Source of the DNA: Sorghum bicolor
Lineage: Eukaryota > Streptophyta > Magnoliopsida > Poales > Poaceae
Assembly: GCF_000003195.3 (NCBI RefSeq)
Contig: NC_012870.2
Coordinates: 54,332,049-54,396,048 of the forward strand
Reading direction: 5' to 3'
Length of the DNA stretch: 64,000 bases
Below, in pieces: positions 51,455 through 62,472 of this stretch. The notes below the pieces were generated by a model. It searched no databases. It saw only the letters and a program-made list of their open reading frames with translations, and was not told the DNA's origin. The position numbers and the translations under genes were made by a program. Positions within the stretch are counted from its first letter, which is position 1, and each line of letters opens with the position of its first letter.

Positions 51455-52181
51455 TGTTGACACCGTTTTTGGACACGTATCTTTGGATACGCACTTGGAA
51501 TTAATGAAGTGTAAATTGGCAGGTGGAGAGATGGTGGCTAGTCTACAGGAGAGTTGCCGATGAGGGTTGATGCCGATGGAAAAACAGCCGAATATGACCA
51601 AGCCCAGAAGTGGTGATGCGTTCATGCCGATGGCCAGTGCTGATGGTTGCCGATGGCGGTGAAAGGCGGTCTGCCGATGGTCATAGAGGAAGATGCGGGG
51701 GTAGCCGATTGGCTCATAACAGTGTACCGATCGGTTGTGGAGGACAGTTTAATGTTTTCCTTAGTTATTAGAGTTCGTTTTGTATACGAATTCTGTTTAA
51801 TTTGGAATTTGAGTTCTAGTCGTGTCTGGTTGTAGTTCTTTGCGACATGATATAAATCTAGATCCCGTGGCAATGTAACGAGACATATATCAATCAATCA
51901 AACACAAGTTTTTACACATATTCTAGCATCTACTTTTCGACGACTTCGTCATATTTTCCTTTTACTACGAGTTCTTAGGAATTCGTCGAGTCAAACTCGG
52001 CGTGTTCTCGAGTTCCACGTGAGCACCTCTTGGCCGTGACATCCGGACGCATCGCTGTTGTCGGGACCAAAGTGTTCGAGTTACCACCTTTGTCGATTGC
52101 AAGGTCAAATCAGCTGGCACGCCTTAACGTTTGAATCGGGTATTAGCCCTTTGTGTTTGCAGATTAGCTTTTGCACCAACA
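51455..52181 (+). repeat. 3' LTR of the Tat-type element
   Basis: Near-identical to 39729-40454. By hand I see about 22 substitutions, of which about 16 are C/T or G/A changes, plus a 1-bp indel. The TATA box is at 51851-51857. Confidence 0.95.
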
Positions 52182-53756
52182 AAAATATGCTAACACATGC
52201 ACACAAGGAGATACACTTGGTGGTTAGCACATTTGAGCAAGGGTGAAGAAGTTGGAGTTAAGGAGGCAAAGTTTTTAGTGAACAAACTCTAGCCTTAGGG
52301 AGACTGGACTCTCCCCAGGTGCGTCCGGTCAGTAGACCAATGAAGGGCTAGCTTAGCCTTGTTCTTTGACTAGACTGATCAATAGAGTAATCAGACACAC
52401 AGGGGGTGCGTCTCATCAATGGTGGCATATGTTGACATGTGGGTACGAGTTGCTCGGCTTGTTTCATAGAGGTGACTGGACTCGGTGGTGCATCTAGTCG
52501 TGGTTGATCTAACACATTAGGTCACTGAAAAACCTCTCTGTGTAGTTTTTGTTCTCAACCTGACTCCAGTGAGTGTAGCATTAGTGTCTCCTTTAGCGTG
52601 TTCAAATAGTGGTTCGAGGGTATAGGTGAATGCATGAGCGGATGCGGCTCTAGTGCATTAGCTTTCTTAGCCATACATCTGATCGTTACTTAACCCTTAT
52701 GTGCATTTGATTAGCCATTGGAGATCAGCGGTGGTGGTTGAGAATTGGTGACATGTGGCCACTATTTGTGGACTAGACGCTGGGTGTCGCATGTCTAGTC
52801 CTTGTGTAGAGAACCCAATGTTGAGCCTAATGGATCTATTCTTTGGGGGCCTCTATAAATATTGTTTGGCCAGCTCTTGCTTACTCGCTTGGGCATTTGC
52901 CTTGACAATACACACTAGTGAGCATATCCAACACTCTGTAGCTCATATTGCTTGAGTGATTCATCATTTGGTGACATTTGAGATCATCCAAGTGCATTGC
53001 TTTGAGTGATTGCATCTAGAGGCACTTGGTGATTGTGTTTTACTTTGGGATTTGCTTGTTACTCTTGGTGTTTATAGACACCTAGATGGCTTGGTGTAGT
53101 GAGGATGGTTGAGTGGAGGGTGGTGTTTGTCTCCAGTTCTGATCATGGTGGGGTTCTTGAGCCTTACCCATGGAAGATCACGAAAGGCATCTCTATTAGA
53201 TTTCTCGTGGCTTGTGGATCCCCATCTTGTGTTGGTTGTACGACACCTAGTTGCGGGTTAGGCATGTGAGGCCTATTAGACCTCCAAGTGGGTGAATCAC
53301 CACAAGGGGGACTAGCTTGCCTACAAGCAAGTGAACTTCGAAAGAAAAACCATTGTGTCATTCTTTCTCCAAGGAATTAATTTGATATTCATTGATATAT
53401 TGTAATGGATCATCTGTCACGGTGGTACAACCCTCTCTACCTCACTTGTATTTACATTCTATTGCAGCTAAGCTCTTTAGTGTAATTAGTTTTGAGAGCT
53501 AGCTTGTTTGTCTCTAGTTTAGTTAGTGAGGCTCTTTAGTTAGTCTTTGAGAGCTCACTGCTTTAGTGACATAGCCTCTTGTGTGATATAGATATCATAG
53601 CAACTAGAATCATGGATAGGTGTCTTGCATTTTTAGTAGGCTAGCACAAAACTTTCTATTTGCTATTTAGTTGCCTAACCACTTGCTTAAGTGTTGTTAT
53701 AGAAATTTTTATAGGCTATTGACCCACCCTCTAGCCATTTAGGACCTTTTAGACTT

Positions 53757-55580
53757 GTGTTTATTATTACAAGTGACTTGATGGAGGTTGAATGCTTGTG
53801 TGGCATCACCGATGGAGGAGATGAAATGGAATGCACAAGGCATATGAATATTTGTAGGGAATTTCTTTCACCGTTCTTAGGTTTAGTAGAGAAGAGCTTG
53901 ACCAGGGTTTAGGATAGTTGGTGATACTATTAAGAGGGGCAAACTTATTTGCATATTGGTCATCTAGTACCACTTGAGCAGTCTAACTTTGCATACATTG
54001 CTAGGATCAAGTGGGCGATTGAAAATGAGTTTAAAACCTTTGTGAAATGATTCAAAAAAACCTAACTCACCCAAAAGGTGGACGTTGTCTTATGTGACAT
54101 TGGGGTTGGTGGATTTTCAAAAGGTTTGTAAACAATTGTTTTAGCTAGGAGTCAAAATTTCTGAGATTTTCCACTCTATTGGCTATTGGAGCCTAAACTA
54201 GAATTCCCAAGGTTCCACCCTAAAAAGTCTAGGCTAACTAGTTCATGTGAGAGGGACAAACAATGTTGTGTTGCATTGTACACCTTGAATATTCTGACCC
54301 TTGCTTGGAATATCTAGGCGCCCAAAATTTCCTTGCCATGACCGTATCTGTTTCAAATAGCCAAGAGGTGCTGCAATGGTCAAGTGGCACGGAGGCCTCC
54401 CCAAAATTTCTAGGCCTCCCCTAGAAACTCTAGTGTGGGCTTGTCTTTGTGTAGTAACGACTAGTTTTGGTGCCCTCTCTACAAATAGAGGGATGGTCAG
54501 TCCTTGGGTCTAGTTGAGCACCGTGGAGACTGGTGTCCAGCCCTAGAGAGTGCTTGAGAACCCTATAACTCATGTGCTTGTGAAGAGTGCATACTTACAA
54601 GATATAACCAACCATGCTTATTCGAAAAATAAGACCAACAAATTTAAAAAGGGTGTTATTTGATGATTGGGTCGATTCATATTATGCATTGGGTTAATAA
54701 TTCCAACCCAATTAATCTACTTAGACTTTGAGGCTAGCCTATATGGACCATTGGCTTTGTATTTGTGGGTCAGGTCAACTACCGAATAGGTCGACCAACC
54801 CATTTCTATCCCTAATGTCCATCCTTCAAAAATGTCATAGTAATCATCCTTAGCCATGCTTAGAGATGGTAGAATTTGAATAGCGGCCACAGAACCCTAT
54901 TCATGAGCTATATATAGGTGATCTCGGGTGAACATGTTAAACCTCAAACTAATATCTGCTAATGAGTGCAATTGGATAGGCTATGTTAAGCTATGAGGAT
55001 GTTCTTAAGGTTGATAAAAAAATGGACAACAAATAGTGATGACTAGAGGCTAGGCTTGGGGTAGCGTCATGGTGACCGAATATCATAATGCCTTTGAACT
55101 CGTTAAGGACCATTGCATTTGTTGCATTATTCTTAAGCACATTTTGTACTTAGCATATACAATGAGTGGGATGATAAGCTAGATATCATGTTGTAGTTGC
55201 TAGCGAGACTAGTCCTCCTGCATCTCTTGGCCATCCATTCGATGACTTGGCCAAATGTGGGAAAGGTTGGGAGAATGAATCGACTAACGCTTCATGTGGG
55301 AAAAAAATTTGTACACTGTATAAGGATAACAACCATTTCAAAATGTCATGCTGTTGAATATGAGCAACTCCTTGACTTTCAGCTTTAGGGTAGTTTTATG
55401 ATGTTGGCATGTGAAAGATAAAGCTTTGATTTTTGAATTTTAACTTACAGTAGTTTCCTCATGTACTTAATTAGCTGATGTTTCTTTAATACTCTCACAT
55501 GCAATGTTTCTCCTATTACCCATTCCTACAATATTATATTGTGCCTTTTATGCATAATTCACATACATATGTTGTAAAGA
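53757..55580. other. intergenic repeat-like DNA, no gene seen
   Basis: AT-rich with no domain-bearing frame. 54340-54540 ('aggcctccccaaaatttctagg' region) looks like part of another old LTR, but I cannot find ends. Confidence 0.4.
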
Positions 55581-55588
55581 CTTGCATC

Positions 55589-55754
55589 CAGAGGCGAAGC
55601 TACATATTGATTAGGGGGTGCAAATGCACCCCCTAAAAATTATAAAAACAATGATTAGGTCTAAAATTTCACCATATATGCACCCTTCATAAAAGATGTT
55701 TGTGCACCCACAAGTTAAGTGCACTCCCTCTAATTTGCTCTAACTTCGCCACTG
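55589..55754. mobile_element. hAT-type MITE, 166 bp
   Basis: Ends CAGAGGCGAAGCTAC and AACTTCGCCACTG are inverted repeats starting CAG. The 8-bp duplication cttgcatc lies at 55581-55588 and 55755-55762. An 8-bp TSD and CA-starting tips are diagnostic of hAT. The inner 'gtgcaccccctaa' stretches recur in a common grass MITE family. Confidence 0.8.
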
Positions 55755-55913
55755 CTTGCATCCACCAAATATGGTAGATATGGATAAGCCCTAGCTATGA
55801 GTAACATCATACTCATGGTGCTACCGGTGGGTTATTTTGTAGGTTGTTGGAGACCATGGTGACCACTTGAGTAAGCTCCACGGACTGTCAGTGGGATATC
55901 TAGCAGAAGGCTG

Positions 55914-56330
55914 GGCACATTTGTTTTACTCGGTAAACTAAATAGGATAGTGAATTAAGCAAGCAACCAAGGGACGGTTGGCTTACGAAAACACAACTAG
56001 AGATATCTTATTTTTAGTTTATGAACCACTTCTAGAAATCTCTTATTTTTAGGGATGGTTAGTTTAAGTGAACCATCCTTGAAAATATGATTTGCAAAAG
56101 ATTGTCATAGCCACTTGAGACAGTTCAAGTACGGTCGGTAAAATATTGAGTAGATGAGTTAGGCACATCTATTCGACTCGGTAAACTAAATAGGAGAATG
56201 ATTTTAAGCAAGCATTTAAGGGGCAGTTAGCTTACGAGTCACCCCTAAAAATCTGTTATTTTTAGTTTTCGAAACACTTATTATGTCCTATTTTTGGGGG
56301 TGGTTGGTTCAAGTCAACTGTTCCTGAAAA
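55914..56330. repeat. imperfect tandem duplication, period about 248 bp
   Basis: The segment starting 'ggcacatttgttttactcgg' at 55914 returns diverged at 56162 ('ggcacatctattcgactcgg'). Inner motifs 'cttatttttag' and 'ggttggctta' occur in both. The style resembles the subterminal part of a CACTA element, like the patch at 21450-22330. Confidence 0.55.
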
Positions 56331-56380
56331 TTTGATTCTATAGCTAATTATCTGAACCTAACCATCCCTTAAAACACATA

Positions 56381-56637
56381 CTCCCTCCATACCTATAAAG
56401 AAAGTCATTTAGGATAACGACACAGTCTCAAAAGTCTAACTTTGACTCCTTACTTTTATAAAAGTATTTATCAAAAAGTGGTATATGTATATTTTTATAA
56501 AAGTATTTTTGAAGACAAATCTATTCATATAGTTTTTACATTTTCAAACTCAACAACTAAAAAAGTTATTCATGATTTATATTTTCAATGTTTGACCCAA
56601 ACCTTGTTCAAAACGACTTTCTTTAGTATGAAGGGAG
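56381..56637. mobile_element. Stowaway MITE
   Basis: CTCCCTCCATACCTATAAAG at the left and CTTTCTTTAGTATGAAGGGAG at the right, with ta at 56379-56380 and 56638-56639. 257 bp, AT-rich, non-coding. Tc1/mariner-related. Confidence 0.85.
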
Positions 56638-56639
56638 TA

Positions 56640-57970
56640 CATTCTGAGGGAAGTTTGCTTAAGAAAACTGCCCTGAAAAAATTGAGTGCAGGGATGGCTC
56701 GTATTGTTAAGCTACGACTACGATGCTGCTTGATCTAGGTAGAGGTTGTTTGCAGTATGATCTGCTTTTGAAAAAAAAATAGAAGGGACAGTTATAAAAA
56801 AAAATCTGTGTAGTACGGGCAGACACAAGGACTTAAATTATTGTTGTGAATCCTGGTCTGTTTTGGCCTTTCTTGTGAGTTGTGAAACCAGTGATGATTA
56901 GTAAGATGACACAGAGGGGACAATTAACTTATTATATTAAGGATAAAGAAGAGCCAGGAAGCATATGATTAGTTTGTTATAATATAATTGCATACATACA
57001 TGCGGACTTTGATTCTATATTACAAAGAAGCTGATGGTGCATGGACGTGGAATTATATTATATTATATTTTTCTCTTGAACTTGAACTTATAAGCCGAAT
57101 CTGTTAGTCATTCAGTAGTATTTTTCTCTCACAATAAATCAGCCTACCGTATTTTCTGCCATGACTTATCAGCCAAATGAACTCGTGGTCCGGAACTCGC
57201 GGACTGAAAAACAATAGCTCAAGTAGACAAGTACTTAGAAAAGTAAACTATTTCTATGATACCATGAATCAATTTTACAGCATACATTAGCACATTAGAC
57301 GCGCGTGTGGCACATAGACTTGTCGTGTTTATACGGCAATCAATGATTGTGGCAAATCTAGAATACTTCAACCATATGATTTGTTTTGAATGATTGCATG
57401 TCCAACAAATGGACAAATTATTTGGACGTAAAGAGTCAACATTGTGATTATAGTTATGAGAAATGGTTAATCATTGCGCAAGTTTCAATTGATTACATCA
57501 ATATTTAATTTTTAGGAGTAAAATAAATCAAAGTCCAATATAATCCTATTGCTTGCTTAAAGGAACAACTGGAGCACACTCAATCACAATGTTTGTGGTT
57601 GTTGCTTGACAATTATCATGATCACCACCTGATACTAGCTAATTAGTATCCCTTCATACATCTCTGGATACGCCAAACATGTATCATTGCCAAAAGTGAG
57701 GGGACACGACCAAACGCTCAAATGATATGTTCTTTCCAAAATCCTCAGCAGTGCATCTGCCTTTTTGAGTATTGTGGCAGCTCATTGTGAGACATCAAAT
57801 CCTCGCTGCATGATTACACAACATCATCACTCCTGCCCATATAGCCAAGACAATGAGGTCATCTATCAGTGATCACAATATATATACCATCATGACCTCT
57901 ATCTCCCCATCCACTTGTAGTGTCCAAGAGATGGCCCGACAACGGATGCCGCCCATTCATCATCAGTGCC
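56640..57970. other. intergenic DNA, no gene seen
   Basis: 57085-57175 contains 'ttataagccgaat', 'tctcacaataaatcagc' and 'tgacttatcagcca', motifs of a common grass MITE, here degraded. No domain-bearing frame. Confidence 0.45.
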
Positions 57971-57973
57971 TTA

Positions 57974-58216
57974 GGCCTTGTTTAGATCCAAAAACTTTTT
58001 GGATTTTGACACTGTAACACTTTTATTTTTATTTGACAAACATTATCTAATCATAAAGCAACTAGGCTTAAAAGATTCGTCTCGTGATTTACATATAAAC
58101 TGTGCAATTAGTTATCTTTTTTATCTATATTTAATGTTATATACACGTGCCACAAGATTCGATGTAATGGAGAATCTTGTAAAGTTTTGGAGTTTTGGGT
58201 GTATCTAAACAAGGCC
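57974..58216. mobile_element. Tourist-like MITE
   Basis: Ends GGCCTTGTTTAGAT and ATCTAAACAAGGCC are perfect inverted repeats, with tta at 57971-57973 and 58217-58219. 243 bp. Same family as the element at 1695-1927. Confidence 0.9.
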
Positions 58217-58219
58217 TTA

Positions 58220-59081
58220 GTATTCCTTAGAGGACATGAAAATAACCAACTCGGAATTTATAATTTATTTCATCGAAAACATATTTCAGCCGCCCGGGGC
58301 CATATATTAACTATATAGCAATATCAAAATATGACCGATCCTGATTCCTTTAGAAAAACTAAAACTATTGCTCTCACCATCTTGCATACATCAGGTTATC
58401 GTTAGATACGTGGTATGTTGAAAACAATTCATTTTTATGAGTAATACTATATATGTAGAAATTGAAAAAACTTTAACCACTTGGTTTGCTTTCGACGCTT
58501 GAAATTTTTTACTGACGCTATTATATAATACCTGTACGTGAGGGAATAGCTTTTGTGATGATGAAAAGAGTCCACCTCACCCAACCATACCTACATACCC
58601 TAATTGAGGAATGTTGATTGGTGAGGTTGCAATTGTGACTTGTGAACCCCCATCATTAAAAAGGTTGTTACAATATGAGCTAACCACCAATGTCCCACAT
58701 CAGACAGACCTTTCAACTGGCCCAATTTTTCAGAGTTCCATGTGGAAAGCAATTATATGGTGTGTAAAGAGGGCAAGCCTTACCAAGAACAAAAGGATGA
58801 TGATGGAGCAATCTTGGCAGATATATGCTACTACTAGCAGTACTACCGAAAAAGAAAAGTTACTTTGGAGTCACCATGCACATCAGTGTGTCCGATCCAG
58901 TAAATGGGCGCATATATAGGTGACTGGCTGCAGCTGTGGGTGAGTGCACTTGGCACAATCTTCACCACTCCCCTAGGAGTAAAAGATTAATACAACATTT
59001 TGCAATGAAGAATATTTGGGATGGGTCAGAGGGGATTATTTTGTTTGTACAGAGACCCCACCCTGAATGAAAATAAAAGGA
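58220..59081. other. intergenic DNA, no gene seen
   Basis: A 102-codon frame (58611-58919) has no recognisable domain or codon bias. Otherwise unremarkable. Confidence 0.4.
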
Positions 59082-59091
59082 GATGCAAACC

Positions 59092-59586
59092 AAACTTTAA
59101 AATAGCGGGTTATTGAAAATAGCGGTAACTTTTTTTAGTAGCTATGCAGCTATAGCGGCGCTATAACATATAGCGTTTTTATAAAAAAAAATACATGAAA
59201 ACACGAGTAATTGATAAAAAAATACATGGTAAATATGAATTTCGATGAATAAAAATATATTTTCATAAGTCTAGGCAATAATACAAAATACTAATATGAC
59301 ATTACAGCATGGTTCATGAAAGCTTTATTATCCAAAATACCAAATTAGTTGCAAATGATAAATGATAATCTAGTCTAAGATGAAGTTTTGAGAGTCAGAC
59401 TGAGAAGATTTATCATAGCGGCGCTATAGCGCGTAATAGCGGTGAAATTTGTCATAGCAAATGCAACTTAGCAGCGCTATAGTGGGCAATAACGATGAAA
59501 GTTGTGATACCGTAAAAAATACAAATAGCTTAGCGGCAAGCCTGTCCAGCAGCTATAGATGCCGCATAGCCCACTATTTTTTCTTT
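59092..59586. mobile_element. Mutator-like non-autonomous element with GCTATAGCGGCGC repeats
   Basis: The perfect 10-bp repeat gatgcaaacc lies at 59082-59091 and 59587-59596. The 495 bp between start 'aaactttaaaatagcgggttat' and end with its inverted likeness. Inside, 'tagcggcgctatagc'-type palindromes recur at about 59150, 59420 and 59470. A 9-10-bp duplication fits Mutator. The family is not recognised further. Confidence 0.65.
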
Positions 59587-59596
59587 GATGCAAACC

Positions 59597-60127
59597 CTAC
59601 TTTACCATGCTAATAAGTGATGACAATTAACCAGCTGGTAAAGCCAGGAAGAGAGGTGGAAAAATGAAGAAGATTAGAAGAGTCAGTAGGTGCATGCATG
59701 TATTATAGGATAGTCATTGCAAAAGGGAGTACACGTACACTTAGAATAATATATATGGACATTTGCAATTCCTACCTTTTTCATTTTTGTCAACCTTAGC
59801 AAGTGTGAAGTGCATTATTGTGTTTTGGTTTGCCTGTTTTGGCTCATGTGGCCGGCCTGCTGAGTGCTGCCACCCCCTATATGTATGGGTGTCCATCCTC
59901 CTCGTCTCTCTCCCCCTCCTCTTCCTTCTCCCTCTTCACACATATTCTCTTGGCCTTCTTAGCTCAACCATTCTCCCTCCCTCTCTCTCCCTCTCCATCT
60001 CTCTCCACACATACACAACACACAAAGGAGCAGAAGCAGCTAGATAGCTAGGGAGACCAAACTTTCGCAAGAAATAAACCACTGCCTGAATCATCTCCTT
60101 TGATACAGACAACAACAGAAACTGTGT
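59597..60127 (+). promoter_or_regulatory. promoter and CT-rich leader of the HD-Zip gene
   Basis: 'aatatatatgg' near 59750 may be the TATA region. 59890-60010 is a long CT/CTCC tract (GAGA on the other strand). Such tracts in plant leaders are bound by BBR/BPC proteins. The ATG follows at 60128. Confidence 0.45.
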
Positions 60128-61313
60128 ATGGAGCAAGAAGAGGTCGGGCTAGCCCTGGGCCTCTCCCTCGGCTCCGGTCATCACCAGCAGCTCAAGGAAC
60201 AGCCACCGCCTTCTTCGCATCCATGTGCGCTGTTGGAGCCGACTCTGTCGCTGAGCAGCCTCCCGGCCAAAGATGGCCTGACGACCACACCGATGAGGAG
60301 GATCGCTGCCGTGAAAAGGGAGCTGCAGGTGGAGGAGGACGATGAGGCCACCGACAGGGCGCTTATTTACTCGGTGGCATCGTCGGCGGTGGTCACTGCC
60401 GACGACGACGAAGGGTGCAACAGCCGGAAGAAGCTGAGGCTGTCCAAGGAGCAGTCGGCGCTGCTGGAGGACCACTTCAAGGAGCACAGCACCCTCAACC
60501 CTGTAAGTCCTGCTAGGTTGAAGTACAACATATATATTAAAAGTTTAATTAGCACTTCTGAAACCATGCGTGTTAAAATATTTTTTTTTTAGTATTTTTT
60601 GGTCTGTGTGGATTCCTAATTTTTCCCCCCTTTGCTTGTGTTGTGCCATGGTGCATCTGAGCAGAAGCAAAAGGCTGCTTTGGCCAGGCAACTGAACCTG
60701 AGGCCAAGGCAAGTGGAGGTGTGGTTCCAAAACAGAAGAGCAAGGTCAGTCGTCAGTCATATTCATCACCTCAAAACTCATATCCATATCTCCTTTCTGA
60801 TTTTTCGTTCCTTCCTGTTCCATCACATATATTCGTCAACAATTCTATTATATATTTAAAGAAGCAGCATTCAGAAATTGACTATTCAATATATATAAAT
60901 GTTTTAGTCTTATCTTGTACTATATGATCTATTTGCATGCATATATAATTACTATCCTGCTGATGGTCCTCCATATATGCATGTATGTATTTGTTGCGTG
61001 CAGAACAAAGTTGAAGCAGACAGAAGTGGACTGCGAGCTTCTCAAGCGCTGCTGCGAGACGTTAACAGAGGAGAACCGGCGTCTCCACCGCGAGCTCCAG
61101 CAGCTCCGCGCCCTCAGCCACCCCCACCCGGCAGCTGCCTTTTTCATGCCCGCCGCCGCTGCTCTCTCCATCTGTCCCTCCTGCGAGCGCATCGCCACCG
61201 GAGCGTCTGCCGCCGCCACCACCACCGGTGCAGATCGCCCTAATAAGGCCGGTGGTGGCCCTGTCCGAGCACCGCACTTGTTCAGCCCTTTCACCAAATC
61301 TGCTGCCTGCTGA
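60128..61313 (+). CDS. HD-Zip class II homeodomain-leucine zipper transcription factor, 3 exons, 254 aa
   Basis: Nuclear DNA-binding repressor; class II HD-Zips bind CAATNATTG sites as dimers and act in auxin and shade responses. Exons 60128-60502, 60665-60744 and 61004-61313, all GT-AG and in phase. Residues 8-14 (LALGLSL) form an EAR (LxLxL) repression motif. The homeodomain spans about 98-157, with 'VWFQNRRAR' in helix 3 (residues 144-152). The leucine zipper has Leu165, 172, 179 and 186. Residues 209-213 are CPSCE, the redox-sensing motif that defines class II. The introns cut the homeodomain at the usual class II positions. The ATG is the first one giving an EAR at the normal place. The C-terminus is Ala/Pro-rich. 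I cannot assign the exact paralogue (rice Oshox-type). Confidence 0.95.
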
Positions 61314-61852
61314 ACAACGTTTGGTCCATCCATCATATTATTCACCCATGGTTTATTAGGCAATAGCAAATCATTCCATCACTATATATATGTATATACA
61401 TACATATACATGCACACACATAAATCATCTTTAGCTAGCTAGCTAGTAGCAACTCTATCTATCTCTGCATCCATCACTCATCGATCGTCATCTACTAAAT
61501 AGTAATTGGTTGACTAGCTAGATGGCATATATTCCTGTCCCCTCCCACCTTAATTCGTTAGCTTTGTTTTTTCACAAGCTAAATGAATTAATAGCGGCGT
61601 CGCGTGAGGTGGATGGAGCACCACGCATGCATGATTCTAGTCTAGTCTAGTAGGAATAACAAAGAAGTGTCTTGTTTGGTGTTAGTTGCTTCTGCTATAG
61701 TTAGTATAGTGGCTGCTGTTGCTGGTATAGCTAGCTTTATACTTAGTATTGCTGATTGTATTAATTAATTGTCAGTCAGGGGAAGAACCATCATTAGATG
61801 ATGATGACATGACACCACGCATACACATCCCAGTTTATTTGGATGTGGATTC

Positions 61853-61855
<3 letters not shown>
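61314..61855. other. 3' flank of the HD-Zip gene
   Basis: No gene. Repeated 'gctagctagcta' at 61435-61450 and 'tctagtctagtc' at 61636. The polyadenylation site is not clear. Confidence 0.4.

Positions 61856-61917
<62 letters not shown>
61856..61917. repeat. (TA)31 microsatellite
   Basis: 62 bp of uninterrupted TA. A second TA run at 62432-62467 lies on the other side of the assembly gap. Confidence 0.95.
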
Positions 61918-61920
<3 letters not shown>

Positions 61921-62300
61921 GTGAGTAGATTGCTCTCAGAGAATATGTTTTTTTTTTATGTGGGTTTGGTTTCACACTCTCTATTTGATACTAATGGGGT
62001 GTATTTAGCTCCCTAGATGAAGAAAAAAAAATATGTGTACACACTCACTCTTTTTCTCTCTCTATCTACATGTCTGTCTCTCTCTGTTTTTTGATATATA
62101 CAAAAGAAATTGAGTTCGTCCCTGCAAGTACAATAACAAAAAATGTTTAGAAAATACATACATGTTCTCAGAATAAATATTCACGAACAAGATACTTACT
62201 CTTTCTCGTAGGAAACCATTGAGAGACACACACAAACAGCTAATATAGACGCACTTGATATTGAGCAACAAGAAACTGGAACACTTTCTCTCTCCCTGTC

Positions 62301-62400
62301 NNNNNNNNNNNNNNNNNNNNNNNNNNNNNNNNNNNNNNNNNNNNNNNNNNNNNNNNNNNNNNNNNNNNNNNNNNNNNNNNNNNNNNNNNNNNNNNNNNNN
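62301..62400. other. assembly gap, 100 N
   Basis: Exactly 100 unknown bases, which usually stands for a gap of unspecified size. The left flank ends in a CT run and the right flank reaches a TA run within 30 bp. Confidence 0.99.
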
Positions 62401-62429
62401 AAGTTATTTTGGTAGCTATTATGAGAATA

Positions 62430-62431
<2 letters not shown>

Positions 62432-62467
<36 letters not shown>
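62432..62467. repeat. (AT)18 microsatellite
   Basis: 36 bp of AT dinucleotides right of the gap. Confidence 0.9.

Positions 62468-62472
<5 letters not shown>

Larger units (their letters stand above)
39729..52181 (+). mobile_element. Ty3/gypsy Tat-type retrotransposon with an antisense captured gene, TSD aaaat
   Basis: LTRs of 726 and 727 bp start TGTTGACACC and end CACCAACA. aaaat lies at 39724-39728 and 52182-52186. Order: LTR, primer site, gag, protease, RT, RNase H, second (plant-type) RNase H, integrase with a GPY module, then a gene on the opposite strand, polypurine tract, LTR. Two RNase H domains and an extra region after integrase are known traits of the Tat lineage. Frames are intact over long distances except for many TAG/TGA stops and two or three frameshifts. 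The LTRs differ by about 22 substitutions (roughly 3 %). The whole element is packed with GCCGAT/ATCGGC hexamers. Confidence 0.95.
39331..53751 (+). mobile_element. old solo LTR (about 1.96 kb without the insert), host of the nested Tat-type element
   Basis: Parts 39331-39728 and 52187-53751 read as one LTR once the insert is removed. It starts TGAATGCCCTAG and ends near 'ctattgacccaccctctagccatttaggacctttta', which resembles ends of grass Maximus/SIRE (Ty1/copia) LTRs from memory. Flanks are aactt (39326-39330) and gactt (53752-53756), 4 of 5 matching. No internal coding region follows, so it appears solo and old. Confidence 0.5.
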
